Of a stretch of DNA of 64,000 nt, positions 46,636 to 57,397 are shown piece after piece. The stretch comes from Saccharum officinarum. Taxonomy: Eukaryota; Streptophyta; Magnoliopsida; Poales; Poaceae. The stretch covers positions 16,088,834 to 16,152,833 of the forward strand of contig CM036199.1 in NCBI GenBank assembly GCA_020631735.1, written 5' to 3'. Both the position numbers and the translations under genes were made by a program. The notes under the pieces are model-generated. The model was given only the letters and a program-made list of their open reading frames with translations, made no database searches and was not told the DNA's origin. Within the stretch, counting starts at the first letter, position 1; the number at the start of each line of letters is the position of its first letter.

Positions 46636-47296
46636 AGTAGTTATCACGTAGCTAGGATGTTAGGGTTGTCTTTTGTGCCCTCCCTATGTTGGAGTGAGGC
46701 TTTGTAATAACTTGACTTTTCGGATGTAAGGTCGAACTCTATGTTTCCTGGATGTTTAGTTGGAACCTGTTAATTTCGATCGCAATTGGATGTCTTCTTG
46801 TGTTGCGTTCGATGATGGTGTCACGATTAGCACCCTTCGGTGCCGCGACGAAACCGAGGGCCTCCTATGGCGCGCGACATAAGGTTGTGCTGCTTGGCAC
46901 GCGCTGGTATCGAGGTGGCTAGTCATGATCCACCATGGAACTCTACCGTTGAGAAGTCTCCTTGTGGTCAGTTTGAAGTAGCTTTCTCAGTCAACTAAAA
47001 ACTTTGAAATCGAATCCAAGTACCGGACGAAAGATCAAAAATCACGTAGATTTTAACGTAACGGTTCAGTAACTGTTGTGCTCCTTGTGAGTGAGCCTTT
47101 ATCAAAGTACATCTTGTTGGATTCTCTCGCATGATTGCGCCAATTGATCCGCTTGAATGGATTGTGCGGTTGTGATGAATTATTGTGCCATGAGTATTTT
47201 GAGAAGTCTATTTCATGAAGTCAGTTTGACATATTTACAATAATTCATCTACAAACTTCCCACATCGTCAGTGCTCATTGACTATGCATTTTGCAG
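46636..47296 (+). other. spacer between H3-tail ORF and gag, element B
   Basis: 660 bases without a coding frame, ending in CATTTTGCAG just before gag's ATG, a good splice-acceptor match. The long spacer makes translation of gag by simple reinitiation unlikely. Confidence 0.45.
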
Positions 47297-50200
47297 ATGT
47301 CGTACAATCTTCGTCGGGGTCGTGGCAATGAGGATGAGGAACAGCCACCCCCTCCGCCACCACCTACCCCGGCTGAGCTGATGCAGACAGTGGTCGAAGG
47401 GCAGCGCATGCTGGCAGATGCTATGCGCCAGCTTGCCAACCGGGAGGCTCGTCATGGCCGCCAGGGCCCAGAACCCAATCAGTATAGTGATTTCAAGGAC
47501 TTTCTTGATACTAAGCCCCCGCTCTTTAAGGAGGCGGAGGAACCACTGCAAGCTGATGAGTGGTTGAATACTATTGAACAAAAGTTTCGTCTGCTTCGCT
47601 TGACCGATGAGCTAAAAACTGAATATGCTTCTCATCAGTTGCATGGTCCTGCGGGTATTTGGTGGAGCCACTATCGTTCCACACTGCCTGCAAATGCACC
47701 GATTGCTTGGGACCAGTTCAAGGCAGCATTCCGTGGGAACTATATTCCTCCAGGTCTTATGGCTATCAAACACACAGAATTTATGAGGCTGTCGCAGGGC
47801 AATAAAAGCTTGACTGAATATCTGCAATCTTTCAACAACCTGGCGAGGTATGCCACTGAGTTTGTGGATACCGATTCTAAGAAAATTGCTAGCTTTAAAA
47901 GAGGCCTCGGCCCAAAGCTGATGAAGACTATGGGCACTAGCAAGTGCACTACCTTCAATGAATTTATCAGTGATGCTCTGACTCAAGAGAACAATAACTC
48001 TATCTATGCTGCTTCTAAGAGCCGCAAGAGGGCACTTGAGGCAGGTGCTTCACAGTCTCGAGCTCCAGCTGCCCCGAGGGCTCCTCCTCGCCCTCCTGCC
48101 ACAAGTGCTAAGTTCCGTCCTCCGCAAAAGAAGGCGCCAGTGAAGACTGGGTTTCGCAAGGCATATACAGTGGCTCTGCCAAAGAGTAATTCGGGCCAAG
48201 GCAGCTCCAGTGTCCCTCCTAGCAACATGCCTTGCTGGAACTGCAACAAGCCAGGCCATTGGTCCAGGAACTGTCCTTACCCTAAGAAGAATGTCAACCA
48301 AGGTGGCCGTCAAGGGCACGCTCATTATAACAGTATTGAGGAAATCCCATCTGGTGAGGTTGTCACTGCTGGTAAGTTCCTAGTTGACCAACACCCTGCA
48401 GTGGTACTTTTTGATTCAGGTGCTTCGCATTCCTTTATCAGTCCTAAGTTTGCATCAGAGTTTGCACACAAATTGCATACTGTTGAAGGTGGGGGTTATT
48501 GTATTAGCGCAGCAAGTGGGAATATTTCCACAAATAAAGTAGTGGGGAATCTTGAGCTTGAGATAGAAGGGCGAAAGTACTCGCTTGCCTTAGTGGTTTT
48601 GCCGGGCTTAGGCATAGATGTTATTCTGGGCATGAATTGGATGAGTCAGAATGGGGTACTCATTGATACATCCACTCGGGTAGTTATGCTCAGAGATCCT
48701 ACAGATCAAAAGGGTTTTCTGGTACAACTTCCCAGAAAAGTTGATTTGTCTGGGGAAGTTCATGCTGTGCAAGCAAAGGCGTTGGCCGAAATTCCAGTAG
48801 TAAATGAGTTTCCGGACGTTTTTCCCGATGATTTGCCGGGGCTCCCTCCGGATCGGGATGTGGAATTTAAAATTGAGTTGTTGCCTGGCACGGCTCCCAT
48901 CTCTAGGAGACCCTATAGGATGCCTCCGAATGAACTAGCTGAACTTAAGGTGCAATTGAATGAACTTTTGAAGAAGGGGTTGATTCGTCCTAGTTCGTCG
49001 CCGTGGGGATGTCCTGCTATCTTTGTAAAGAAGAAGGATCAGTCATTGCGAATGTGCGTAGATTATAGACCTCTCAATGCAGTCACTGTCAAAAATAAGT
49101 ACCCTCTACCACGTATCGACATCTTGTTCGATCAGTTGTCTAAAGCTAAAGTTTTCTCCAAGATCGATCTAAGATCTGGCTACCATCAAATTAAAATCCG
49201 CCCGGAAGATGTTCCAAAGACAGCCTTTTCTACCAGATACAGTCTTTATGAGTATCTTGTAATGTCTTTCGGCTTGACAAATGCCCCCGCACACTTTATG
49301 TACTTGATGAATTCGGTGTTTATGCCCGAATTGGACAAGTTTGTGGTGGTATTTATTGATGACATCCTGATATATTCTGTAAATGAGGAAGATCACGCTG
49401 AACATCTACGTATAGTCCTCACAAGACTGCGTGAACATCAATTATATGCAAAGTTCAGTAAGTGCGAATTCTGGCTTCGAGAAGTACCTTTCCTTGGGCA
49501 TGTGTTGTCTGATGGAGGAATTATGGTGGACCCCGCCAAGGTACAAGAAGTACTGAACTGGAAAGCTCCTATCTTGGTTCACGAGGTTCGGAGTTTTCTT
49601 GGTTTGGCTGGCTATTATCGTCGTTTCATCCCGGATTTCTCCAAAATAGCCAAGCCAATGACTCGGTTGCTGCAAAAAGACACCAGGTTTGTCTGGACTC
49701 CTGAGTGTGATGCGGCTTTTCACAAACTGCGAACTCTCCTAACCTCAGCTCCAGTTTTGGCACAACCGGATATCGAGAAACCATTTGATGTTTATTGTGA
49801 TGCCTCAGGCATAGGTTTGGGAGGTGTGTTGATGCAGGAAGGTCGAGTAATTGCATATACCTCTCGACAACTTCGGAAGCATGAGGCGAATTATCCAACG
49901 CGTGACTTAGAACTCGCCGCAGTTGTTCATGCTTTGAAAGCCTGGCGACACTACCTGTTGGGCAATGTTTGCAATATCTACACCGACCACAAAAGGCTCA
50001 AATACATCTTCACCCAACCCGAGTTAAATATGCGTCAAAGAAGATGGCTCGAGTTGATTAAGGATTATAACCTTCAAGTGCACTATCATCCTGGCAAGGC
50101 AAATGTGGTTGCGGATGCTTTAAGCCGTAAGTCTCATTGTCATTCCCTAGTTGAAACTGATTTTCATCGATCTCGCCTTCTACATCCAGCAGTCTTGTAC

Positions 50201-51703
50201 AACATCACTGTCAGTTGTACTCTCAAAAGCAGAATTATTGAGCTCCAAAAGACTGACACTGGTATATTCCACATCAAGCGTAAGATGAAAGAGCAAGAAA
50301 CTACACAGTTCAGGGTAGATGAAGAGGGTGTACTATGGTTCAAGGATAGGTTAGTTGTGCCTAAGGACCGGGAGCTTCAAAATGATATTATGTCTGAAGC
50401 ACACTCCTCTAAGTTGTCCATCCATCCTGGTAGCAATAAGATGTATTATGATTTGAAGCCATACTATTGGTGGACCAAGATGCGGAAAGAAATAGCTGCA
50501 TATGTGGCTAGGTGTGACACCTGCTGTAGAGTTAAAGCTGTGCATATGAAAGCTGGGTTGCTTCAACCACTTTCTATCCCAGGTTGGAAATGGGAAGAGA
50601 TAAGTATGGATTTCATTGTCGGTCTTCCTCCTACTGTCAAAAATCATAACTCCATCTGGGTAATTGTGGATCGTTTGACCAAATCAGCTCACTTCATTCC
50701 AGTTAGAGTGGACTATCGTCCCACTGACTATGCTGAGTTGTACTTCAATCAGATAGTCCGGCTCCATGGGATACCTCGTACTATCATATCTGACCGTGGT
50801 CCCCAGTTCACTGCTCGCTTTTGGGAGCACTTGCATCACCTTCTGGGAACCAAGTTAGTGAGAAGCTCTGCTTATCACCCCCAGACGTCTGGACAGACGG
50901 AACGGGTTAACCAAATCTTGGAAGATCTATTGCGGGCATGTGTAATATCATCCAAGGGTTCTTGGGAAAAATGGTTACCTCTAGCTGAATTCTCGTACAA
51001 TAATAGTTACCAAGAGAGTATTAAAATGGCCCCATTCGAAGCTTTGTACGGTCGTAGGTGTAGAACCCCACTAAATTGGATAGAATCTGGTGAGAGAAGA
51101 TTTTATGGTATTGCTTTTGTTGAGGAAGCTGAGGAACAAGTCCGTACCATCCAAAAACATATGGCTGCAGCCCAAGCTAGACAGAAAAGTTATGCTGATC
51201 GTCGTAGAAAACCACTCGAGTTTGAAGTTGGAGACTTCGTTTATCTAAAAGTTTCTCCAATGAAGAGTGTCCAACGTTTTGGTGTTAAGCGGAAACTTGC
51301 GCCAAGATACGTGGGTCCTTTCCAAATCATAGGCAAGAGCAGAGCGGTAGCGTATAAAATCCAGTTACCTCCAGAAATGAGTGCCATATTCAACGTCTTC
51401 CATGTATCTCAGCTCAAAAAGTGTCTTCGAGTTCCTGAGGAAAGAGTCCCGTTAGGAGATATCAGGCTTGAGTCTGATTTAACTTACGAAGAAAAGCCAG
51501 TCCGGGTGATAGATACTCAGGAACGAGTAACTAGAAGCAAAGTGGTTAAATGGTATAAAGTAATGTGGAGTAATCAGGGTAGTGAAAGTGACGCTACTTG
51601 GGAACGGGAGGACTATTTGCAGGATGGTTATAAGGAATTCTATGAAAAATGGTACGCTTTCCAAATCTCGGGACAAGATTTTTATAAGGGGGGAGGGCTG
51701 TAA
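47297..51703 (+). CDS. gag-pol: element B gag-pol polyprotein, intact
   Basis: One 1468-residue ORF carries gag ([21 protein letters not shown] near residue 80, MA-like basic start [10 protein letters not shown]) and a CCHC knuckle ([14 protein letters not shown] near 312). Protease ([10 protein letters not shown] near 371), reverse transcriptase (FIDDILIYS near 685) and RNase H ([13 protein letters not shown] near 831) follow. Integrase has its zinc region near 1042-1080 and core from MDFIVGLPP near 1104. A chromodomain-like end ([13 protein letters not shown] near 1422) closes the protein. The start at 47297 is preferred because it follows TTTTGCAG and matches C's gag context. The stop TAA lies in the LTR's own TGTAAC. 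All catalytic motifs are present with no stop or frameshift. Chromodomains in this clade steer integration to marked chromatin, though aromatic-cage residues were not checked here. Confidence 0.94.
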   Translation: MSYNLRRGRGNEDEEQPPPPPPPTPAELMQTVVEGQRMLADAMRQLANREARHGRQGPEPNQYSDFKDFLDTKPPLFKEAEEPLQADEWLNTIEQKFRLLRLTDELKTEYASHQLHGPAGIWWSHYRSTLPANAPIAWDQFKAAFRGNYIPPGLMAIKHTEFMRLSQGNKSLTEYLQSFNNLARYATEFVDTDSKKIASFKRGLGPKLMKTMGTSKCTTFNEFISDALTQENNNSIYAASKSRKRALEAGASQSRAPAAPRAPPRPPATSAKFRPPQKKAPVKTGFRKAYTVALPKSNSGQGSSSVPPSNMPCWNCNKPGHWSRNCPYPKKNVNQGGRQGHAHYNSIEEIPSGEVVTAGKFLVDQHPAVVLFDSGASHSFISPKFASEFAHKLHTVEGGGYCISAASGNISTNKVVGNLELEIEGRKYSLALVVLPGLGIDVILGMNWMSQNGVLIDTSTRVVMLRDPTDQKGFLVQLPRKVDLSGEVHAVQAKALAEIPVVNEFPDVFPDDLPGLPPDRDVEFKIELLPGTAPISRRPYRMPPNELAELKVQLNELLKKGLIRPSSSPWGCPAIFVKKKDQSLRMCVDYRPLNAVTVKNKYPLPRIDILFDQLSKAKVFSKIDLRSGYHQIKIRPEDVPKTAFSTRYSLYEYLVMSFGLTNAPAHFMYLMNSVFMPELDKFVVVFIDDILIYSVNEEDHAEHLRIVLTRLREHQLYAKFSKCEFWLREVPFLGHVLSDGGIMVDPAKVQEVLNWKAPILVHEVRSFLGLAGYYRRFIPDFSKIAKPMTRLLQKDTRFVWTPECDAAFHKLRTLLTSAPVLAQPDIEKPFDVYCDASGIGLGGVLMQEGRVIAYTSRQLRKHEANYPTRDLELAAVVHALKAWRHYLLGNVCNIYTDHKRLKYIFTQPELNMRQRRWLELIKDYNLQVHYHPGKANVVADALSRKSHCHSLVETDFHRSRLLHPAVLYNITVSCTLKSRIIELQKTDTGIFHIKRKMKEQETTQFRVDEEGVLWFKDRLVVPKDRELQNDIMSEAHSSKLSIHPGSNKMYYDLKPYYWWTKMRKEIAAYVARCDTCCRVKAVHMKAGLLQPLSIPGWKWEEISMDFIVGLPPTVKNHNSIWVIVDRLTKSAHFIPVRVDYRPTDYAELYFNQIVRLHGIPRTIISDRGPQFTARFWEHLHHLLGTKLVRSSAYHPQTSGQTERVNQILEDLLRACVISSKGSWEKWLPLAEFSYNNSYQESIKMAPFEALYGRRCRTPLNWIESGERRFYGIAFVEEAEEQVRTIQKHMAAAQARQKSYADRRRKPLEFEVGDFVYLKVSPMKSVQRFGVKRKLAPRYVGPFQIIGKSRAVAYKIQLPPEMSAIFNVFHVSQLKKCLRVPEERVPLGDIRLESDLTYEEKPVRVIDTQERVTRSKVVKWYKVMWSNQGSESDATWEREDYLQDGYKEFYEKWYAFQISGQDFYKGGGL
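51686..51697 (+). other. polypurine tract of element B
   Basis: AAGGGGGGAGGG directly before the 3' LTR. It is also translated as the end of pol (KGGG). Confidence 0.85.
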
Positions 51704-54700
51704 CACCCCAGGTGTTTAGCTCCTTAATTGCATTGCATTTGCATGAGCATAAGCAAGCATCATTCATTTCATGCATAAGCTTATAATGTGTTTATATTTC
51801 ATGTAAAGTAAGAAGTGAGTAGTGTGCAACACACAAGTACCTTATGTGCAATTTCCTTTGTGAGACATGTCAACCACTTTAGTGTAACATAATTAGCAAG
51901 TGTTATGCAACACACTCATGCAACATGTGCAACATGAGCTTGCAACATTTGGGTGAAAGTATTGAATTACTTGTTCCAAAGTATGTGACACTAGGAATTT
52001 TGTGCAACCAATGTGTAGAGTGGCTAATTAGGTCTTATAACACCTTAATTACATTTTGGCTAAGTGTGGAGCTGAAAATCGTTTCACTGTACCTCACTTT
52101 AGCAACTTGTAACTCACAAACTAGGCCAAACCAGTCCTTGAGCCAATTGACAAAGTTGTTGTCCACACATAGCTCTACAACATTGTCAATATCACCATCA
52201 CCTAGTTCTAAATAGTTTAGGAGATATAGCGTCAAGAAGTTAGGGTTTCAGTCGACGCTTATCTCTGAAACTGCATTTTAGTTTCCAAGTACACTAGTTT
52301 GGAGCCCTGTAGTTTCAAATCCAAACCGAACTAGCTCATGGTGCCTTTTACAAACTTGTAGTGCTCACATAGGTCTACAACTTTGCTAATTGGAGGTTTC
52401 ACTAACACGAGCTGGTTTGAGAGTAAATCGTCGACGAAACTGCCCTGTCAGTCGGTCTTTGGAGGCGCGGTTTCAGTCATGAGCTCGAACACCGGCATGT
52501 CGTGGCGCCCGGGCAGAAGAGCGTCGCCGCGTGTCGACCAAGCGCTGCCATCGCCTCCACGTCGCGAGCCTAGACGCGAGATTGAACACCGAGCGGCCAC
52601 CTCCACCCCTCACTCGCGCTCATTTTCTTCTTCCTCCCTCTCGCTCTGGCCGGGCTCGCCGAGGCGGAACCCGGAGACACCATTGCCGCCGCAGCTGTCT
52701 ACGAGCTCTCGCGCACTCACCACTGCACCACCGCTCACCGGATCACGTCCGTCCCTCCGCCTCACCACCCTACACCTCCTCGACCAGTCGGTAGATTGGA
52801 TTGAGCCCGAGGTGAGCCGCATTTGCCACCTCCGCCCGCTCCCCAAAAGCTCACCGGAGCTCCGCCATGTTCGGTTCACCGTGGCCAGCACCGCACCGTA
52901 GTTCTCTGCCTGCCCTCACTCACGTTTCCTCATCCCTGTCACGTGTAGATGCTAGGGTAAAGATGCTACCGCCAGCATCGGGTTAGCCAGGCCGGAACGA
53001 GACCGTGCACGGCTGCGCCATGGCTGCCGGCCAAGTGCTCACGCGGTCAAGCGGCTCTGTTCCATCCCCGTCTGTATGTGTGGTCTCGAGAGGTCCGCTA
53101 GGAGTCCAGGAAGGGGATGCACCCTTCGGTAGGTCGTGCGACGGCCGGGACTCGCCGGCGTACCGCCAGGCACCACGGCCGTCCGCCATCGCCGTCGGCC
53201 TAGGTGCTGCGGTGCATCAACTTTGGGGAAAAGGGGTAGCCTCGGTGCGGTTGGGTCTGGGCAAGACGTCGATGAACCGGATTGGTCGGAGGAGCCACCG
53301 GCGGCGAGGAATCGCTCGCCGGAGCTCACTGCCGCCCGCTCCCCTGACCTCCGTCACTGACCGCGGGGACCCACCTGCCGGTCATACGCGCGCGGGCGGG
53401 AGCCCGAGCAGGCCACGCGCGCGGAGTGGGCCGCGCCGCGCGAAGCGGGCCACGTTGGTTTTCCGGGCCGGCCCAGTAACAAATCCGATTTATTTCATTT
53501 CTTTTATTCTGTCACAGTTTTAGATAATGTTTAGAAATTGTAGATCTAGGGTTTTACTTGCCCAAAAATTATGAGATAAATTTTGTTGGGATCTACAGGG
53601 TGTGTAGTATTTTAGAAAAATATGAGTTTGCTATGTGTTGTTTAGTTTTTGGGATATTTAAATAGGTCTTTGAAATGTGTTTTAAATCACATGCAAACTT
53701 GTTTAAATTATATCTTGAGTTTCAGTGTTACAAAAATTATGAAATTTGGTGGGTAGACTAATTTATACTTGCTCTAGCTCTGGTAAAAATTTGGGTAGTA
53801 GTGCTTAAGTACTTTTCAAGTTATAATGCTATCTTGTTATTTTAGGAAATACTTAAATGAATTTTTGTAATTTTTCTACATGTGCAATGTTCATATAACT
53901 TTTTGGAGAATGTCTTGGTACCCTAGAGTGTCTAAGAAAATTAAGAAATCTGTTGTTTGACACATTTTACTGTGCTTTGTTTTTTTATACAAAAATCAGC
54001 CTTTTTGGCTTGTGAATTTTGTGTAGGAAGTTCCTGTAAATAAATTTAGTTCAAATTTTTACAGTAGCCTCTTTTTGGGTCAGAGAGTCTCCTGTAATTT
54101 TTGTAGAATTTTAGGAGCAGTTTACATATATGTTTGAAATTCCACTTAATTACTTAAGTAAATTAAGAAATGAGTTTAAATAAATATTCTAGGTGGGCAC
54201 ACCTTACTTTCTGGTGTTTTTGTGACCTTTGTGAACTTGTAGTAGTATTAGTTTGGTCTTAGAGAATGTTTGCCACATCAATAAATATTTAATCTTTGCA
54301 ATTTTGGGTTTTCTGGACAGCTGATAGTATTTCTAGGTTTGACCCTTAATAAAACTATTGGCTAGAAAACTTGTGAATACCAAAGTTTTAGTAAACTTGG
54401 TAAACTAGCTTGTGTCAAAATTTGGAAGCATTGGGCTTAGTAGTTTAGGAGTTATTGCTGTTTTAAGTGACAGTCCAGAATTGGCTGCTCTCTGTTTAGA
54501 GAGAGCAGATTCTGGGACTTTGGAATTTCGACTAGGTAAACTTTGGAATTAAGTGCTGTGGTCTAAAAACATTTTGTGGTGAATTTCATAAGCTTTTCAG
54601 ATTGTCTTAGATCATATCTTTTGGAGTTGGGATTCTCCAGTTATGTTAGAATCTTTGAGCTGCTGTCCAGAATGTCTTACTGTGGTAACCTAAGTAATAT

Positions 54701-54918
54701 TACTCTTGTGTTTGTTAGGTGTTAGGGCCTTAACCGAAGAGGAACAGCTATATCTTAGGTTGGGTAGATTAGGTAAGTACTTCTCCACCGGAGAAGAGAT
54801 TTGCACGTACTAATAAAGTAACTTGAGTAGATTATTATTTTATTTCTGAAATGTATTTCATTCCGAGCATGTTGCACCTTTATGCATCCATGATATTTAT
54901 TGTGCATTCATGCAATAG

Positions 54919-55081
54919 GTGTACCGGAGGGGGTAACTCTCCTCGAATTCGAGCCTGTAATTCCGGAGGAGGACCAGGAGCAGCAGGAGCCCGAGGATCC
55001 GGCAGGCGAAGGAGTGCCCGCAGACGACCTTCCTGAGTGCCCAGACCACCGGCCCTCGACCTTTCTGAAAGGCAAGGCCCG
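54919..55081 (+). other. LTR-embedded LPECPDHRPSTF segment, B 3' LTR
   Basis: Second copy of the 43587-43749 segment, with the same peptide and a silent change in one Arg codon region. Confidence 0.45.
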
Positions 55082-56164
55082 GTGCATGCTGAACCTACTG
55101 ATTTATAAATTAATCTTGAGTACTTTTAATTGTTTACTGCATTAAGTTGTAGGAGTTATATGAAAACACTTGTTGCATTATACCTGTCCTTGTCCAGATA
55201 TCGTACTTAATCCTATATTAGGTTTAGGCACGTGTCAATGCTTAGCCCTGCTTAGTACGGTAAAAGTCGGGTGATTTTCGGTCATCCGCGAGATGTAGGA
55301 AGGAGTCACGAGTGGCTTTATGGCTATCGTGGATGGAACCATGCTTAAAAATGAAACTGAGACCGGGCGGGAGTTCGATAGTACAGCCACAAGACACTTC
55401 ACGTCTTGGGTGTGGAGCTATGCCCGTCTGAGTCGTTTAAGGACCGATTCGCTGTACGTCCTTGAGTCATGTTGAACGCAGTCTAACACTTAGTTGGCCG
55501 GATAAGCCGTTCCGACCGCGAAGCCGAGTAATGTGGTTCAGGCCGGGAATCGAATGGTAGGTTGCTTCTTGGAGGAGAGAAAGGATGTGCTTGGGGACAT
55601 TGGCGTGAGACCAAGGGGGGGTTAGAGTCCCTATCACCTGGCAGAGTGTCGCCCTTGGGGTCGCGACATCATTCGGACCCGTGATTCCTGAATCATATGA
55701 AAAGGTGGCTTGTGCGACCCTGGCAGGGGCCTGCGCGGTGAGTGTTAGAAATACCCCTCCAGCTGGATAAGAATTCGATTCGAATCGCCGGCGCTCCTGG
55801 TTAGTGAGCACTTGACTTGAGCAGTGGCAACGTAGATCTCATTAAATGAACAGATGGTTAAGTGAATGATATAATGTTGCCACAATGATATACCTGCTAT
55901 GGATATAATAATAATATTGTTTGATTATACTCAAGTGAATGTATAGTACAGGCGCTAAGATAGATGACAGGTAAATGCTAAAAATAACTGCTAGTACAGG
56001 TGATAAGAGTCTCAATTACTTATGCCTTTATGCAAAAATGTGATGTCAGCTAGCCTCTTGTGAAAGCCTTGCATAATCCTTGGTGTCATCTTATTTCTGG
56101 TTTTCGACGGGTAAGTCTAGCTGAGTACATTCCAGTACTCAGGGTTTATTCCCTCCTGTTGCAG

Positions 56165-56226
56165 ATGATATGCTCTACCAAGGCTTCTGCAAAAATTGTC
56201 TCCACCCTGCGGGTGACGAAGACTAG
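56165..56226 (+). other. LTR-embedded CKNCLHPA segment, B 3' LTR
   Basis: Second copy of 44833-44894 after CTGTTGCAG. The peptide is preserved apart from a Val to Ala change at codon level nearby. Confidence 0.4.
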
Positions 56227-56577
56227 ATCACTTGGGCGTGATCCTCTTTTATGTATTTTCCTGATGCTTTTGTGGGATGTTGATCAACAAGACTAACAAT
56301 AGTTAAACAACTGGCGTGTGTTGCTTCCGCTACTTTATAAACTTGGTTTGTAATAATTGCGACTCCGTGTGTGTAAACTTATTTCAGAACTACTTGTGAA
56401 ATGTAACGTATGATGTTGTATGTTGAATGATGCGATCCTGGTTGTAAGCAAGTTGGTTTGAAATCCTTCGTGGTTTCGATTGACTACCGGGATTATATGG
56501 GCTCAAGTTCGAAAATTTGAGCACTTCGGTGCTTGTTTTTGTACTTGTGCTCTTATAATTTGGTCGGTTCTGTTATA

Positions 56578-56582
56578 GCAAC
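56578..56582. repeat. target duplication of element B, right (GCAAC)
   Basis: Matches 16912-16916. Confidence 0.9.
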
Positions 56583-57397
56583 TCTTGGCTATGACGGTCC
56601 TGACTCAAAGGCTCTCTTGCGAGTCTTGGATGTTGTGTACGCGTTGTTGTTCTTCTCTTGTTTCAGACAATCACTAATGAAGTCATTGAATCTGGCGTGG
56701 TTATTGGTACCCACATGCTTCATCATCTTCGGACCTAACCCTCTCTTGAAGCTAGCAATTTTCTTGGCATCTGTGTCAACCATGTCGGGGGCATAACGAC
56801 ACAAGTTGTTGAAGGCATGCAAATACTGTATTACGATTTTGGTGCCTTGATTTAAAGCCAAGAACTCTCCTAACTTCATCTCAACTAGCCCTGATGGAAT
56901 ATAAACTCCATGGAAGGATTCAGTGAACTCTCTCCACGAGATCTGAGCATTTAGAGGGAAGGTGGTGCGATGATGCTTCCACCACATCCCTGTTGGTCCT
57001 TGTAACTGATGTGCAACATACTCTATCTTCATTACTTCCGTCAACCTTAACACACGGAACTTATCTTCCATAGTGTTAATCCATTCTTCAGCGTCAAGTG
57101 GCTCAGTTGCTTCCTTGAAAATTGGTGGCCTAGTGTCCATGAAATCCTTGAAGTTGCTGTACTGATTCACCCCATTGCCACCACCTTGGTTGTTACCACG
57201 TTGCACATTATTGGCAATGGTACGTAGAAAATCTTCCATCTTCTTCTATGACTGTTCGGCATTGCGCTGACTTCCAAGAAACTGCGCAAAGAATACCTCT
57301 GCAGTGAGTGGTGGAGGAGGCGGCAAATGCGGCTCCGGGTGTGGCTCATTATGGTTGGCATTGTTTTCACCACTCCCACCTGCCCCGATACCATTTC
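56578..57397 (-). pseudogene. gag: element A gag, N-terminal part
   Basis: The minus frame runs from the D junction through a proline run and [15 protein letters not shown], a TAG stop near 57241, then an open 216-residue stretch (57239-56589) with the gag domain ([32 protein letters not shown]). Another TAG follows at 56589-56591. It is closest to C's gag. The reading continues at 16916 once B is removed. The gag start, leader and 5' LTR are absent here. Confidence 0.85.

Larger units (their letters stand above)
16917..56577 (+). mobile_element. element B: Tekay/Del-type chromovirus in A's gag
   Basis: The element is on the plus strand: 5' LTR 16917-17825 plus 41276-45245, PBS 45248, an extra H3-tail ORF at 46019, gag-pol 47297-51703, polypurine tract, and 3' LTR 51699-56577. 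After removing C the two LTRs are both 4879 bp. The TSD is GCAAC. Gag-pol is intact, so this is a potentially autonomous copy. The last base pair of the 3' LTR reads TA instead of CA. Confidence 0.93.
51699..56577 (+). repeat. 3' LTR of element B (4879 bp)
   Basis: This uninterrupted copy of B's LTR provides the reference for C's empty site (about 52608). Its GC island lies at about 52460-53480, then AT-rich DNA to 54718 with no gene. The embedded segments are at about 54719-54772, 54919-55081 and 56165-56226. It ends TGTTATA, with TA in place of the terminal CA of the 5' LTR. Confidence 0.94.
9256..57397 (-). mobile_element. element A: Tekay/Del-type Ty3/gypsy chromovirus, oldest layer
   Basis: The element is on the minus strand: 3' LTR 9256-13259, then pol and part of gag to 16916, then (after the nested B and C insertions) gag again at 56578-57397. 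Joining 16916 to the sequence after B's second TSD continues the same gag reading region. A therefore predates B. At 57397 gag is cut by the LTR of element D, so A's leader and 5' LTR should lie outside the window. Internal stops are all TAG, and the pol frame is otherwise unbroken. Confidence 0.85.

Noticed and set aside
57381..57397. TGGTATCGGGGCAGG on the minus strand beside the LTR at 57398, resembling a primer-binding site for element A
   Set aside because: The same bases align as gag codons with C's gag N-terminus (GGS and following residues), and the adjoining LTR is of another family. I treat it as gag cut by D's LTR, with chance likeness. A recombinant A/D element is the alternative.
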